Below, piece by piece: positions 20,167-30,634 of a stretch of 64,000 nt of DNA. The translations under genes and the position numbers were made by a program. Each line of letters begins with the position of its first letter. Positions within the stretch are counted from its first letter, which is position 1. The notes under the pieces are model-generated. The model ran no database searches and had not been told where the DNA came from. It saw only the letters and a program-made list of their open reading frames with translations. The stretch comes from Pasteurellaceae bacterium Pebbles2 (GTDB lineage Bacteria > Pseudomonadota > Gammaproteobacteria > Enterobacterales > Pasteurellaceae): NCBI GenBank assembly GCA_023101505.1, contig LVZA01000001.1, forward strand, positions 186,001 through 250,000, in the 5' to 3' direction.

Positions 20167-20300
20167 TTAAAATCAATCATTTCTGTAGTTACAATAATTA
20201 AATTCGCTTGAAGTATCATAAACTGCGGTGTAATTTTCGATAATTACTGTGTTGTTTTTGATTGCAGATCACAAAATCCGTGCTTTCGCTGTCAAACTTT

Positions 20301-20329
20301 TTAACATTCCTGTAAAAATAAAGTACAAT
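20301..20329 (+). promoter_or_regulatory. Probable dxs promoter
   Basis: TTAACA (20301-20306) and TACAAT (20324-20329) are separated by exactly 17 bases, each one mismatch from the sigma-70 consensus, about 40 bases upstream of the dxs start. Confidence 0.65.
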
Positions 20330-20369
20330 ACGACAATTATTTTCGTTACCTAATTTAGATCAATCACTT

Positions 20370-22235
20370 ATGTCAAATTATAGCCTACTTTCACATCTTA
20401 ATTCGCCTGATGACTTGCGAGCATTGGGTAAGGAACAATTACCGCAAGTGTGCGATGAATTACGTCAATATTTGCTTGAAAGCGTAAGCCAAAGTAGTGG
20501 GCATTTGGCTTCGGGATTGGGTTGTGTGGAATTAACGGTGGCATTGCATTATGTGTATAAAACCCCTTTCGATCAACTGATTTGGGACGTGGGTCATCAA
20601 GCCTATCCGCATAAAATTTTGACGGGTCGCCGTGAGCAAATGTCGAGCATTCGTCAAAAAAATGGCATTCACCCCTTTCCTTGGCGTGATGAAAGTGAAT
20701 TTGATGTTTTAAGTGTTGGGCATTCTTCCACTTCAATCAGTGCAGGGCTTGGCGTTGCTGTGGCAGCGGAAAAAGAAAATGCTGGGCGCAAAACCGTGTG
20801 TGTGATTGGCGACGGTGCGATTACCGCAGGAATGGCATTTGAGGCATTAAACCACGCAGGTGCACTACACACCGATATGTTGGTGATTTTAAACGATAAC
20901 GAAATGTCGATTTCTAAAAATGTGGGGGCACTGAATAATCATTTAGCTCGCATTTTCTCTGGCTCAATTTATTCGACGGTGCGTGATGGCAGTAAAAAAA
21001 TTCTTGATAAAGTACCGACCATCAAAAACTTTATGAAGAAAACCGAAGAACATATGAAAGGTGTTGTGTTCTCGCCTGAAAGTACCCTATTTGAAGAACT
21101 TGGTTTTAATTATATTGGCCCGATTGACGGACACAATATTGAAGAATTAGTGGCTACTTTGAGCAATATGCGTGAGCTAAAAGGCCCGCAATTTTTGCAC
21201 GTTCGCACCAAAAAAGGTAAGGGCTATGAGCCTGCGGAAAAAGATCCGATTGGCTATCACGGCGTACCAAAATTCGATCCAACTTGCAATGAATTGCCAA
21301 AATCGAACAGTAAGCCGACTTATTCACAAATTTTTGGCGATTGGCTATGTGAAATGGCGCAAAATGATCCGCAGTTAGTGGGCATTACACCTGCGATGCG
21401 TGAAGGTTCGGGAATGGTGAAATTTTCGGAAAAATTCCCAGCACAATATTTTGATGTGGCAATCGCTGAACAACACGCTGTTACCTTTGCGGCTGGCTTA
21501 GCCATTGGCGGCTATAAACCTGTGGTAGCGATTTATTCCACGTTCTTGCAACGTGCTTATGATCAATTAATTCACGATGTGGCAATTCAAAATTTACCTG
21601 TGCTATTCGCTATTGACAGAGCAGGTATTGTCGGTGCAGATGGACAAACTCATCAAGGCGCATTTGATTTGAGCTTTATGCGTTGCATTCCGAATATGAT
21701 TATTATGACACCAAGCGATGAAAATGAATGCCGCCAAATGCTTTATACTGGCTATCATTGTGGCAAACCTGCGGCAGTGCGCTACCCTCGTGGCAATGCC
21801 ATTGGCGTGGAGCTTGAGCCATTGCACCCATTGGAAATTGGTAAATCGAAACTGACACGACAAGGTGAAAAAATTGCCATTTTGAATTTCGGCACATTGC
21901 TCCCAAGTGCATTGGAAACAGCTAAAAATCTCAATGCAACCGTGGTGGATATGCGCTTTGTGAAACCATTAGATGTGGAACGCATTACGCAAATTGCACA
22001 AAGCCACGATGTGATTGTTACACTGGAAGAAAACGCCATTCAAGGCGGCGCAGGCAGTGCCGTATCGGAAGTGTTAAATTCTCAACAAAAACGCACCGCA
22101 CTTTTACAGCTAGGCTTGCCTGATTTCTTTATTCCGCAAGGTACACAGCAAGAAATGTTGGCGGAATTAAAACTTGATGCACAAGGCATTCAGGCACAAA
22201 TTGAAAATTTTGTAAAATTTATTAAAAATAACTGA
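20370..22235 (+). CDS. dxs: 1-Deoxy-D-xylulose-5-phosphate synthase
   Basis: A 621-residue thiamine-diphosphate enzyme joining pyruvate and glyceraldehyde-3-phosphate in the first step of the MEP isoprenoid pathway. The TPP-binding motif [18 protein letters not shown] (about 149-166) and the transketolase-like pyrimidine domain with [15 protein letters not shown] are present; [20 protein letters not shown] is also conserved. Length equals E. coli Dxs within one residue. Normally it follows ispA closely; here a decayed toxin-antitoxin locus intervenes and the gene appears to have its own promoter. No clear Shine-Dalgarno sequence precedes the ATG. Confidence 0.97.
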   Translation: MSNYSLLSHLNSPDDLRALGKEQLPQVCDELRQYLLESVSQSSGHLASGLGCVELTVALHYVYKTPFDQLIWDVGHQAYPHKILTGRREQMSSIRQKNGIHPFPWRDESEFDVLSVGHSSTSISAGLGVAVAAEKENAGRKTVCVIGDGAITAGMAFEALNHAGALHTDMLVILNDNEMSISKNVGALNNHLARIFSGSIYSTVRDGSKKILDKVPTIKNFMKKTEEHMKGVVFSPESTLFEELGFNYIGPIDGHNIEELVATLSNMRELKGPQFLHVRTKKGKGYEPAEKDPIGYHGVPKFDPTCNELPKSNSKPTYSQIFGDWLCEMAQNDPQLVGITPAMREGSGMVKFSEKFPAQYFDVAIAEQHAVTFAAGLAIGGYKPVVAIYSTFLQRAYDQLIHDVAIQNLPVLFAIDRAGIVGADGQTHQGAFDLSFMRCIPNMIIMTPSDENECRQMLYTGYHCGKPAAVRYPRGNAIGVELEPLHPLEIGKSKLTRQGEKIAILNFGTLLPSALETAKNLNATVVDMRFVKPLDVERITQIAQSHDVIVTLEENAIQGGAGSAVSEVLNSQQKRTALLQLGLPDFFIPQGTQQEMLAELKLDAQGIQAQIENFVKFIKNN

Positions 22236-22274
22236 ACTATTTAAGAAATGATGAGTCTTAGTTAATGCTAGTGC

Positions 22275-22374
22275 ACTGCATATTGCGATTCTCGATATTG
22301 CAGTTGTCTTTTTCAAAATCTTTTCTTATAGGTAAAGACTTGCCGCTACCCCATTTGGATAGCGGTTTTTTTTC
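22275..22374 (+). terminator. Two tandem hairpins after dxs (terminator; possible small RNA)
   Basis: ACTGCA (22275-22280) pairs with TGCAGT (22299-22304), with partial pairing inside, followed by T-rich sequence. A second hairpin, CCGCTA (22343-22348) with TAGCGG (22360-22365), is followed by eight T and is a strong intrinsic terminator. The spacing of a structured segment followed by a strong terminator would also suit a small RNA, but no promoter was recognised. Confidence 0.65.
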
Positions 22375-22395
22375 GTCTAATTATTACCAAATCAA

Positions 22396-23466
22396 TTAAG
22401 AAACGAGCTCAACAATCACCGCACTTTCTGTATTTTTAGCTCGCAATTTACCAATCGGCATTAAGCTAACGCCTGCTTTTTCAGCTACTTCTTGCGCTTG
22501 CGCTCTCGCTTCTGGCATTATTGCCACTAACAAACCGCCCGATGTTTGCGGATCGCATAAAATCGCTTTTTGCACTACGTTTAAAGATGAAACTTTATGT
22601 CCGTAGCTATCAAAATTACGTGTCGTGCCACCTGGCACGCAGCCTTTTTCGATATAAGATAACACACCATCAAGGGTTTGAATTTGCTCAAAATTTAATT
22701 CAGCGCAAAGATCTGAACCCTCGCACATTTCGATCAAATGCCCCAATAAGCCGAAACCAGTAACATCAGTCATTGCTTTCACGCCGTCCAGTTGCGCCAA
22801 TGGCGTACCAACGCTATTAAGCTGACACATTGCCGCCGTCGCCAAGCCTTGATGCTCCGCTTGCAACACGCCTTTTTTCTCCGCCGTCGTCAACACGCCA
22901 ATGCCGAGTGGCTTGGTTAAATAAAGCTCACAACCTGCTTGTGCCGATGCATTTTTCTTCACTTTTTCGGTGCTAATCACCCCAGTTACCGCTAAACCAA
23001 AAATCGGTTCAGGCGCATCAATGGAATGTCCTCCAGCCAAAGAAATGCCCGCCTGATGACAAGCAAAACGTCCGCCGTCCACAATTTTCTGCGCAATATC
23101 TGCAGGCAGTTTATTAATTGGAAAGCCCAAAATAGCGATAGCCATAATCGGCTTACCGCCCATTGCATAAATATCGCTAATCGCATTAGTTGCCGCAATA
23201 CGCCCAAAATCAAAAGGATCGTCCACAATCGGCATAAAGAAGTCCGTGGTGCTGATAATACCAACACCATTGCCAATATCATAAACTGCCGCATCGTCCG
23301 CCGTGTCGTTGCCAACCAACAAATTCGGATCAACAAATTGCTCCAGCTGAGATTGTAAAATTGTCCCTAACACCTTAGGAGAAATCTTACAGCCTCAACC
23401 TGCGCCGTGGCTATACTGTGTGAGCCGCACAGGTTCATCTAAAAGTGCGGTGGATTTTTCGTCCAT
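22396..23466 (-). CDS. selD: Selenide, water dikinase SelD (selenoprotein, in-frame UGA = Sec24)
   Basis: Makes selenophosphate from selenide and ATP for selenocysteine and selenouridine tRNA synthesis. The reading frame open after 23373 lacks the catalytic loop; going upstream, the frame continues through a TGA at 23395-23397 to ATG 23466, giving 356 residues. Around the TGA the protein reads [16 protein letters not shown], where U (Sec24) sits exactly at the catalytic Cys position of Cys-type SelD and Lys27 is the conserved catalytic lysine. A SECIS-like hairpin lies just downstream. H. influenzae SelD is an established selenoprotein of this kind. Later motifs include [11 protein letters not shown] and [12 protein letters not shown]. 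The genome must therefore also carry selA, selB and selC. Confidence 0.93.
23365..23380 (-). promoter_or_regulatory. SECIS-like hairpin in selD mRNA
   Basis: On the selD strand TCCTAA (23380-23375) pairs with TTAGGG (23370-23365, one G-T pair) around the loop GGTG. The loop is about 20 bases after the UGA and carries the G-U dinucleotide that bacterial SelB recognises. This matches the spacing rule for bacterial SECIS elements. Confidence 0.65.
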
Positions 23467-23552
23467 TTTTCCCTCTCATATCAAATGATGTTAATCGCAT
23501 TATATTACTATTTTTGTGCAAATTTGTTAATAATCTCAAAATAAGCTCCCAC

Positions 23553-26297
23553 CTAACCTTTCGGTTTAAACCCTAACAATCGGTTGGCGTTGCTGGCGAC
23601 GGTGATTGATGAACACGCCATTGCGGCACCACCGACCATTGGGTTTAATAGCACACCAAACCAAGGATAAAGCACGCCAGCCGCAAGCGGAATGCCTAAG
23701 CTGTTGTATACAAAAGCAAAAAATAGGTTTTGTTTCATATTACGCAACGTGCCTTTGGCGAGAGCTAAACCGTCGGCGACGGCGTGAATGCTAGGGCGCA
23801 TTAAGGTTAATTCTGCGGTTTCGATGGCAATGTCTGCGCCACCGCCCATTGCTACGCTGACATCGGCTTGCGCTAATGCTGGTGCATCGTTAATGCCGTC
23901 GCCTACCATCATTACACTGCGCCCTTGGCTTTGTAACTGCTTGATTAATTCAACTTTTCCCTCGGGGAAGACGCCTGCGATCACTTGTTCAATACCAACC
24001 TCGTTTGCAATAGCTCGAGCAGTTTTTTCTTGATCGCCAGTGAGCATCACTAAATGATAACCTTGCTCACGTAAACGTTTGACCGCTTCCACGCTGTCGT
24101 TGCGCAAAGGATCACGAATAGCAAAAATCGCCGCTAATTGTTGTTCCACCGCTAAGAAAATCACCGTTGCTCCCTTTTCGCTTTCCGCTAAAAAAGCTGG
24201 TTCTGCGCTATCGCAAGAAATATTCAACTGCTGCAATAAAGTGCGGTTGCCTAACGCAACTTTTTTATCATTGATTAACCCTGTAACGCCAGTACCTTTT
24301 AAGGTGTTAAATTGGGTTGGCTCAATTAAATCAATGCCATCAGCTTGGGCTAGAACCGCTTTTGCCAAGGGATGGTTTGCGCCTTGCTCTAAACTTGCCG
24401 CAAATTGCACCGCACTTTTTTCCGTAAAGCCATTAAAGCAATAAACTGCGGTAACTTTTGGCTCACTTTTGGTCAGCGTGCCTGTTTTGTCGAAGACGAC
24501 AGTATCTACTTTAGCGGCTTTTTGCAGCGCTTCCGCATTACGCACCAACACGCCAAATTCAGCCGCTCGCCCCACACCTGCAATAATCGACATTGGTGTC
24601 GCCAAACCTAAAGCACAAGGACAGGCGATAATTAACACCGTGGTAAAAACGACAAAAGAATAGGAAATTTGTTGCGTGAACGCATACCAAATCACCGCAG
24701 CCAACAGCGCAATAGCGATAACCACAGGCACAAAAACGCTGGCAATTTTATCGGCTAACTGCCCGATCGGTGGTTTACTACTTTGCGCTTGGCGCACTAA
24801 TTTAATAATATTCGCCAATCTTGTGTTATTACCAATTTGCTCTGCTTGAAATAATAGCGTACCATCGGTCAATAGCGTACCAGCACTGACTTTATCGCCT
24901 TTTCTCTTACTCACGGCAAGTGGTTCGCCCGTGAGCATACTTTCATCAATCCACGCTTCACCCTGCACCACTGTGCCGTCCACGCAAACTCGGTCGCCAG
25001 TTTGTAAGCGCAAGATCATTTGTGGCTGAACTTCGCTCAACGGAATTTCACGTTCGCCCTGTTCGTCCACAATTTTGGCGGTTTTCGGCGTGAGATCCAA
25101 TAATCGCTCTAAGGCTTTTGATGAACGTTGTTTGGCTTTGGCTTCCAACATTTTGCCCACATTGATTAAGCCGATAATCATTGCGCTACTTTCAAAATAA
25201 AGATGACGCGCATTTTCGGGGAAAAAGTCTGTTTTTAGCACCACTAACATTGAATAAATCCACGCCACGCCAGTACCAAGGGCGATCAGCGTGTCCATTG
25301 TGGCGGTTTTATGACGTAAATTTAACCACGCTCGTTGATAAAAATGTTTACCTGTCAGCCACATCGTGAGCAAAACAGCCGCACCGACGACAATCCAATT
25401 CGCTTTATTTTCAGGCGTAACTTGCATCTGTCCGCCGAAAATTCCCCAGAAAAACAAGCCAAAGCCGACAATCAATGCCAACATTGATTGTTGACGGCGT
25501 TGACGAATTTCGTGCTGAATTTGCGCTTGCTGTTTATCTCGGCGAACGCTTTCTTCTTCAATTAACTCCGCCCCGTAACCAACCTGCTGAACCGCTGAAA
25601 TTAAGGCTTCAGGTAAAACCTCCCCCGTAACAAGTGCCGTCTGCTCAGCTAAATTGACTTGCGCCCCTTGCACATTCGGCACGGCTTGCAACGCATTTTG
25701 CACTTTCAACACGCAAGCGGCACAGCTTAAACCTGATAATAACAGGCTAAAGTGCGGTGCATTTTCTACGAATTTTTGTGCTAATGAGGTTTGAGCATTT
25801 GCCTGATCCAAATTTTTGTCTGCAAGATTTTTGCTTTCTACCGCCACAGGATCAGGCATTTGCACAGGCGTTGCTTGTGTTGGTAGATCAGACTTTGGGC
25901 TTGAATTCGCTACATTTGCTTCATAGCCAGCCGCCACAATCGCTTGAATAACGGCTTCGGCATTCACATCGCCATAAATTTTCGCTTCGGTTTTGCTCAC
26001 GTCAAAAACAGCGATATTTTGCACCGCACTTAATGCTTTTTCGGTATTTTTTACGCAATGTCCACAGCTTAATCCGCTTAATGTTAATGTAACCTCAGGC
26101 GTAGCAACTTGTGCTTGATAACCTGCTTCCACAATCGCATCAATTAACTGCTGAGCAGGCACATCGCCCACGATTTTTGCAAATTTAAGGGTAACGTCGG
26201 CACTTTCCACTCCAGCCACTTTTTCTAGTGCATTTTGCACGCTTTTCACGCAATGTCCGCAAGATAGATCTTGCAATGCTAGAATTGTCGTTGTCAT
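23553..26297 (-). CDS. copA: Copper-exporting P1B-type ATPase CopA
   Basis: A 914-residue inner-membrane pump exporting Cu(I). Three N-terminal heavy-metal-associated domains carry CGHC (13-16), CGHC (78-81) and CAAC (192-195); a 50-residue Gln/Asp/Pro-rich linker separates domains two and three. The membrane CPC motif is at 559-561, the phosphorylated DKTGT at 603-607, and the hinge MVGDGINDAPAL near the C-terminus. The start at 26297 is chosen because GGAGG lies seven bases upstream. Divergent from cueR with a canonical CueR-controlled promoter. E. coli CopA has two such domains; three is less common. Uptake signals encode parts of the linkers. Confidence 0.95.
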   Translation of the reverse strand: MTTTILALQDLSCGHCVKSVQNALEKVAGVESADVTLKFAKIVGDVPAQQLIDAIVEAGYQAQVATPEVTLTLSGLSCGHCVKNTEKALSAVQNIAVFDVSKTEAKIYGDVNAEAVIQAIVAAGYEANVANSSPKSDLPTQATPVQMPDPVAVESKNLADKNLDQANAQTSLAQKFVENAPHFSLLLSGLSCAACVLKVQNALQAVPNVQGAQVNLAEQTALVTGEVLPEALISAVQQVGYGAELIEEESVRRDKQQAQIQHEIRQRRQQSMLALIVGFGLFFWGIFGGQMQVTPENKANWIVVGAAVLLTMWLTGKHFYQRAWLNLRHKTATMDTLIALGTGVAWIYSMLVVLKTDFFPENARHLYFESSAMIIGLINVGKMLEAKAKQRSSKALERLLDLTPKTAKIVDEQGEREIPLSEVQPQMILRLQTGDRVCVDGTVVQGEAWIDESMLTGEPLAVSKRKGDKVSAGTLLTDGTLLFQAEQIGNNTRLANIIKLVRQAQSSKPPIGQLADKIASVFVPVVIAIALLAAVIWYAFTQQISYSFVVFTTVLIIACPCALGLATPMSIIAGVGRAAEFGVLVRNAEALQKAAKVDTVVFDKTGTLTKSEPKVTAVYCFNGFTEKSAVQFAASLEQGANHPLAKAVLAQADGIDLIEPTQFNTLKGTGVTGLINDKKVALGNRTLLQQLNISCDSAEPAFLAESEKGATVIFLAVEQQLAAIFAIRDPLRNDSVEAVKRLREQGYHLVMLTGDQEKTARAIANEVGIEQVIAGVFPEGKVELIKQLQSQGRSVMMVGDGINDAPALAQADVSVAMGGGADIAIETAELTLMRPSIHAVADGLALAKGTLRNMKQNLFFAFVYNSLGIPLAAGVLYPWFGVLLNPMVGGAAMACSSITVASNANRLLGFKPKG

Positions 26298-26329
26298 TAT
26301 TTTTTCCTCCATAGAAATAAATTAAGCTT

Positions 26330-26360
26330 AAGATAAACCCTCCCCTTACTGGAAAGTCAA
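26330..26360 (-). promoter_or_regulatory. CueR-activated copA promoter
   Basis: On the copA strand TTGACT (-35, 26360-26355) and TATCTT (-10, 26335-26330) are 19 bases apart, the over-long spacing typical of MerR-family promoters. Between and overlapping them is the CueR-type inverted repeat ACTTTCCAGTAAGGGGAGGGT (positions 26357-26337), nearly identical to the E. coli copA operator. Confidence 0.9.
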
Positions 26361-26403
26361 GCACTAAATAAAACTTTATAAAATTTCAACGCATTTTTGC
26401 CGT

Positions 26404-26432
26404 TTGACCGCCTAAAAAAGTTTCATTACAAT
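26404..26432 (+). promoter_or_regulatory. Probable cueR promoter
   Basis: TTGACC (26404-26409) and TACAAT (26427-26432) are 17 bases apart, 35 bases upstream of the cueR start. Confidence 0.65.
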
Positions 26433-26466
26433 CTTTTTCAAGGTGAAATTAAAGGTGAACAAGGCG

Positions 26467-26874
26467 ATGAATATCAATGAAGTAGCAAAACAAACTCAGC
26501 TAAGCGCAAAATCTATTCGTTTTTATGAAGAAAAAGGCATTATTACGCCGCCAACTCGAGGCGCAAATGGCTATCGTCAATATAATCAACAACATATTCA
26601 AGAACTTAATCTAATTCATCAAGCTCGTGAAGTAGGATTTTCCTTGCCTGAAAGTAAGGAATTGGTGGCGTTATATCACGATCCGCACCGTCGCAGTGCC
26701 GATGTAAAACAACGTACTTTAAGCAAAATTGCCGAAATTGATAAACAAATCCAGCAATTAGAAAAAATGAAGCAACAATTATTAGCCTTGGCAGAAAAAT
26801 GCCCTGGGGATAATTCGGAAAATTGCCCAATTATTGACGGTTTAAGTCAGCCCCATTGTTGCCATCAAGAATGA
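26467..26874 (+). CDS. cueR: Copper-responsive MerR-family activator CueR
   Basis: A 135-residue MerR-type regulator that activates copA when it binds Cu(I). The N-terminus [20 protein letters not shown] is the winged helix-turn-helix; a dimerisation coiled coil spans about 75-110. The metal-binding loop CPGDNSENC places cysteines at 112 and 120, the same numbers as in E. coli CueR, which marks monovalent copper/silver specificity; a CC pair lies near the C-terminus. The start at 26467 gives the family-length protein; earlier in-frame codons add eight non-homologous residues. Divergent from its target. Confidence 0.95.
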   Translation: MNINEVAKQTQLSAKSIRFYEEKGIITPPTRGANGYRQYNQQHIQELNLIHQAREVGFSLPESKELVALYHDPHRRSADVKQRTLSKIAEIDKQIQQLEKMKQQLLALAEKCPGDNSENCPIIDGLSQPHCCHQE

Positions 26875-27041
26875 AATTTTAGTCTTGTTCTTGCACAAAA
26901 CTGATGAAATTTACACCGCACTTTGCAAGAAATATTGAAATTTTCAATTTTTTTTGATTAATATTGCATTTTTCTCTGCCTTACAATTTATTTTATGGCT
27001 CGAAACGTGTATCCTATACGCCAAAATGACTTTTAAACGTC

Positions 27042-27062
27042 TATTCAGTCTCTGGCTGAATA
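27042..27062 (+). other. Hairpin in the ackA leader
   Basis: TATTCAG (27042-27048) pairs with CTGAATA (27056-27062), 34 bases upstream of the ackA start. It has no T-run, so it may affect mRNA stability or translation. The rest of the 220-base cueR-ackA gap shows one uptake signal and no other recognisable element. Confidence 0.35.
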
Positions 27063-27095
27063 TATTCTAACTTCAACCCTCATATAGGTTAATTT

Positions 27096-28289
27096 ATGTC
27101 AAAATTAGTACTTATCTTAAACTGTGGTAGCTCATCATTAAAATTTGCTATCTTAGATCCTGTCTCTGGTGATGAAAAATTATCAGGTTTAGCGGAAGCC
27201 TTCTATCTTCCTGAAGCTCGTATCAAATGGAAATTAAATGGTGAAAAAGGCAGTGCAGATCTAGGCAACGGTGCGGCACACAGTGAAGCATTAAATTTTG
27301 TTGTTCAAAACATTTTAACCCAAGAATTAAAAGACAGTATCGTGGCTATCGGTCATCGTATCGTTCACGGTGGTGAGAAATTTACGTCTTCTGTTATCAT
27401 CACTGACGAAGTAGTTCAAGGTATTGAAGAAGCAATTCAATTTGCTCCACTTCACAACCCTGCTCACTTAATTGGTATCAAAGAAGCCTTCAAAATTTTC
27501 CCACATTTAAAAGAGAAAAACGTGGCTGTATTCGACACTGCGTTCCACACCACAATGCCTGAAGAAGCCTATTTATATGCACTTCCATATTCTCTTTATA
27601 AAGAACACGGCGTTCGTCGCTATGGCGCACACGGCACTAGCCACTATTTCGTAAGCCGTGAAGCAGCAAAACGTTTAGGCGTGGCTGAAGATAAAGTCAA
27701 TGTTATTACTTGCCACTTAGGTAACGGTGGTTCTGTTTCTGCAATTCGCCACGGTGAATGTATTGATACTTCAATGGGTTTAACCCCATTAGAGGGCTTA
27801 GTAATGGGTACTCGTTGTGGTGATATCGACCCTGCGATTATGTTCTATATGCACAATACATTAGGTATGTCAGTGGCTGAAATCGAAGAAACTTTAGTGA
27901 AAAAATCAGGTCTTTTAGGTTTAACTGAAGTAACTAGCGACTGTCGTTATGCTGAAGATAACTACGAAACTGAAGCGCCAGCAAAACGTGCATTAGACGT
28001 ATATTGCTACCGTTTAGCGAAATATATCGGTTCTTATATGGCTGTTATCGGTGAACGTTTAGACGCAATCGTGTTTACTGGTGGTATCGGTGAAAACTCA
28101 GCTCACGTTCGTGAATTAACCTTAAACCACTTAAAATTATTCGGTTACCAAATTGATAACGACAAAAACTTAGCGGCTCGCTTTGGTAATGAGGGCGTTA
28201 TCAGTGCTGATAATACGCCAGTTGCAATGGTTCTTCCAACTAATGAAGAACTTGTGATTGCACAAGACACTGCTCGTCTTTGTATCTAA
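27096..28289 (+). CDS. ackA: Acetate kinase
   Basis: A 397-residue cytoplasmic kinase interconverting acetyl phosphate plus ADP with acetate plus ATP. The N-terminal signature [15 protein letters not shown] and the second signature [12 protein letters not shown] are present, as is CHLGNGGS (about 210) and the C-terminal FTGGIGENS. Length is close to E. coli AckA (400). It is followed after 63 bases by pta; a hairpin in the gap may reduce read-through so that ackA is made in excess. Codon use is strongly biased (TTA, GGT, CGT), as expected for an abundant enzyme. Confidence 0.97.
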   Translation: MSKLVLILNCGSSSLKFAILDPVSGDEKLSGLAEAFYLPEARIKWKLNGEKGSADLGNGAAHSEALNFVVQNILTQELKDSIVAIGHRIVHGGEKFTSSVIITDEVVQGIEEAIQFAPLHNPAHLIGIKEAFKIFPHLKEKNVAVFDTAFHTTMPEEAYLYALPYSLYKEHGVRRYGAHGTSHYFVSREAAKRLGVAEDKVNVITCHLGNGGSVSAIRHGECIDTSMGLTPLEGLVMGTRCGDIDPAIMFYMHNTLGMSVAEIEETLVKKSGLLGLTEVTSDCRYAEDNYETEAPAKRALDVYCYRLAKYIGSYMAVIGERLDAIVFTGGIGENSAHVRELTLNHLKLFGYQIDNDKNLAARFGNEGVISADNTPVAMVLPTNEELVIAQDTARLCI

Positions 28290-28302
28290 TCTCAAATAAT
28301 AG

Positions 28303-28332
28303 ACTGCCGAAATTTTCGGCAGTTTGTTTTTA
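28303..28332 (+). terminator. Terminator-like hairpin between ackA and pta
   Basis: ACTGCCGAAA (28303-28312) pairs perfectly with TTTCGGCAGT (28314-28323), followed by TTGTTTTT. It probably gives partial termination before pta. Confidence 0.75.
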
Positions 28333-28352
28333 AATTCAACTTAGGAAATATT

Positions 28353-30491
28353 ATGTCCAGAACGATTATTCTTATTCCTGTGAGCGCAGGTGTTGGTTTA
28401 ACAAGTGTAACCCTTGGTTTAATTCAAGCACTTGAGCAAAAAGGGACTAAAATTGGCTTCATTAAACCAATTTCACAGCCAAGTAGCGGTGAAGACAAAT
28501 TAGACCGCACCACGTCAATCGTGCGCACTAGCACCAGCATTGAAACCGCTGAACCATTTATGTTAAGCGTGGCGGAAAACTTAATTGGTCAAAACCAAAC
28601 TGACGTATTATTAGAAAAAATTGTTGAACGTCATCAACAATTAAGCAAAAACAATGAAATTGTGGTGGTTGAGGGTTTAATTCCTACACGCAAAAATTCT
28701 TATGCTAACAGCCTAAACTATGAAATTGCACAAGCATTAGATGCTGAAATTATTTTAGTGGCTGCCCCTGCAACAGACACACCAAATGAATTAAAAGAAC
28801 GTGTTGAAGCGGCTGCGTCTTCTTTCGGTGGCAAATCAAATCCAAATTTATTGGGTGTGGTGATCAACAAATTCAATGCGCCTGTTGATGAGACAGGTCG
28901 TACTCGCCCTGATTTAACAGAAATTTTTGACTCATTCCAACACAGCCAAAACCAAGCTGGCGAAGTTTATCGCTTATTTGCAACTAGCCCAATTAAAGTG
29001 TTAGCGTGCATTCCTTGGTCTGCAGAATTAATCGCAACTCGTGTTGTAGATTTAGTGAAACATTTAGGTGCGGCGATTATTCACGAGGGCGATATTACTT
29101 CACGTCGTATTCGTGGCATTACTTTCTGTGCTCGTTCATTACAAAATATGATTGAACACTTCCGCACAGGTAGCCTTTTAGTTACATCAGCAGATCGCCC
29201 AGATGTACTTGTTGCAGCCGCTTTAGCCGCAACTAATGGGATTGAATTAGGTGGCGTATTATTAACTGGTGGCTATAAAATTGATACTCAAATCAATAAA
29301 TTATGCCAACGTGCTTTTGAAACCACAGGCTTGCCAATTTTCCGTATTGAGGGCAACACGTGGCAAACTGCATTAAACTTACAAAGTTTCAATTTAGAAG
29401 TGCCTGTTGACGACAAAGAACGTATTGAAAGCATTAAACAATACACCAGCCAACAATTCGATGCTGATTTCATCAGCCAATTAGCTGGCGTTTCTTCTCG
29501 TGTACGTCGTTTATCGCCACCAGCATTCCGTTTCCAATTAACCGAATTAGCTCGTGCAGCGAAAAAACGTATCGTGTTACCAGAAGGCGACGAACCTCGT
29601 ACAATCAAAGCTGCTGTGCTTTGTGCAGAACGTGGCATCGCAGAATGTGTGCTTTTAGCTAACCCTGCTGATGTTCAGCGTGTAGCCGAAGCGCAAGGCG
29701 TGGTATTAGGCAACGGTATCACCGTTATCGACCCAGTGTCTGTGCGTGAAAACTACGTTGACCGTTTAGTTGAATTACGTAAAGCAAAAGGTATGACAGA
29801 AGCCTCTGCTCGTGAACAATTAGAAGACACAGTGGTGCTTGGCACTATGATGTTGGAATCAGGCGAAGTTGACGGCTTAGTATCAGGTGCGGTTCACACC
29901 ACAGCGAATACTATTCGTCCACCAATGCAAATCATCAAAACAGCACCAGGTAGCTCGATTGTTTCTTCAATCTTCTTTATGTTATTACCTGATCAAGTGC
30001 TTGTTTATGGCGACTGTGCGGTAAACCCAGATCCAACAGCAGAACAATTAGCTGAAATCGCTATTCAATCAGCCGATTCAGCCAAAGCCTTTGGTATCGA
30101 ACCTAAAGTAGCGATGATCTCTTACTCAACAGGAACATCAGGTTCTGGTGCAGACGTAGAAAAAGTAAAAGAAGCGACTCGCTTAGCACAGGAAAAACGT
30201 CCAGACTTAATTATCGACGGCCCATTACAATATGATGCTGCGGTAATGGAAGATGTGGCGAAATCAAAAGCACCAAACTCACCTGTTGCAGGTAAAGCGA
30301 CCGTGTTCGTCTTCCCAGACTTAAACACAGGTAACACCACGTATAAAGCGGTTCAACGCTCTGCGGACTTAGTGTCTATCGGACCGATGTTGCAAGGTAT
30401 GCGTAAACCAGTGAACGACCTTTCTCGTGGTGCGTTAGTTGACGATATCGTTTACACCATTGCATTAACCGCAATTCAAGCAACGCAATAG
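28353..30491 (+). CDS. pta: Phosphate acetyltransferase
   Basis: A 712-residue long-form Pta converting acetyl-CoA plus phosphate to acetyl phosphate. The N-terminal domain resembles dethiobiotin synthetase ([20 protein letters not shown]), the middle is a DRTGG domain, and the C-terminal catalytic PTA_PTB domain begins near residue 395 ([12 protein letters not shown]-like segment [12 protein letters not shown]) and includes [14 protein letters not shown]. Length matches E. coli Pta (714). Works with AckA in overflow acetate formation and acetyl-phosphate signalling. Confidence 0.97.
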   Translation: MSRTIILIPVSAGVGLTSVTLGLIQALEQKGTKIGFIKPISQPSSGEDKLDRTTSIVRTSTSIETAEPFMLSVAENLIGQNQTDVLLEKIVERHQQLSKNNEIVVVEGLIPTRKNSYANSLNYEIAQALDAEIILVAAPATDTPNELKERVEAAASSFGGKSNPNLLGVVINKFNAPVDETGRTRPDLTEIFDSFQHSQNQAGEVYRLFATSPIKVLACIPWSAELIATRVVDLVKHLGAAIIHEGDITSRRIRGITFCARSLQNMIEHFRTGSLLVTSADRPDVLVAAALAATNGIELGGVLLTGGYKIDTQINKLCQRAFETTGLPIFRIEGNTWQTALNLQSFNLEVPVDDKERIESIKQYTSQQFDADFISQLAGVSSRVRRLSPPAFRFQLTELARAAKKRIVLPEGDEPRTIKAAVLCAERGIAECVLLANPADVQRVAEAQGVVLGNGITVIDPVSVRENYVDRLVELRKAKGMTEASAREQLEDTVVLGTMMLESGEVDGLVSGAVHTTANTIRPPMQIIKTAPGSSIVSSIFFMLLPDQVLVYGDCAVNPDPTAEQLAEIAIQSADSAKAFGIEPKVAMISYSTGTSGSGADVEKVKEATRLAQEKRPDLIIDGPLQYDAAVMEDVAKSKAPNSPVAGKATVFVFPDLNTGNTTYKAVQRSADLVSIGPMLQGMRKPVNDLSRGALVDDIVYTIALTAIQATQ

Positions 30492-30511
30492 TCAACAAAA
30501 CTCGTTAAATT

Positions 30512-30558
30512 TTAACCGCACTTTTATCCTAAACGACCAAAAGTGCGGTTAATTTTTT
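30512..30558 (+). terminator. pta terminator (inverted uptake-signal pair)
   Basis: TTAACCGCACTTTT (30512-30525) pairs with AAAAGTGCGGTTAA (30539-30552), then six T. Confidence 0.9.
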
Positions 30559-30634
30559 GTCTATTTTAGCCCTTGCACCCACCGTCAAAATCAACGAAAA
30601 TAACACGCTATATTTTACTATTAGAAAGAAGAAA

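Noticed and set aside
23395-23397. In-frame TGA in selD taken as a nonsense mutation making a pseudogene
   Set aside because: It sits exactly at the catalytic Cys/Sec position, is followed by a SECIS-like hairpin, and the rest of the gene is intact.
26875-27095. tRNA or riboswitch in the cueR-ackA gap
   Set aside because: No cloverleaf or known aptamer pattern; only one short hairpin and an uptake signal.
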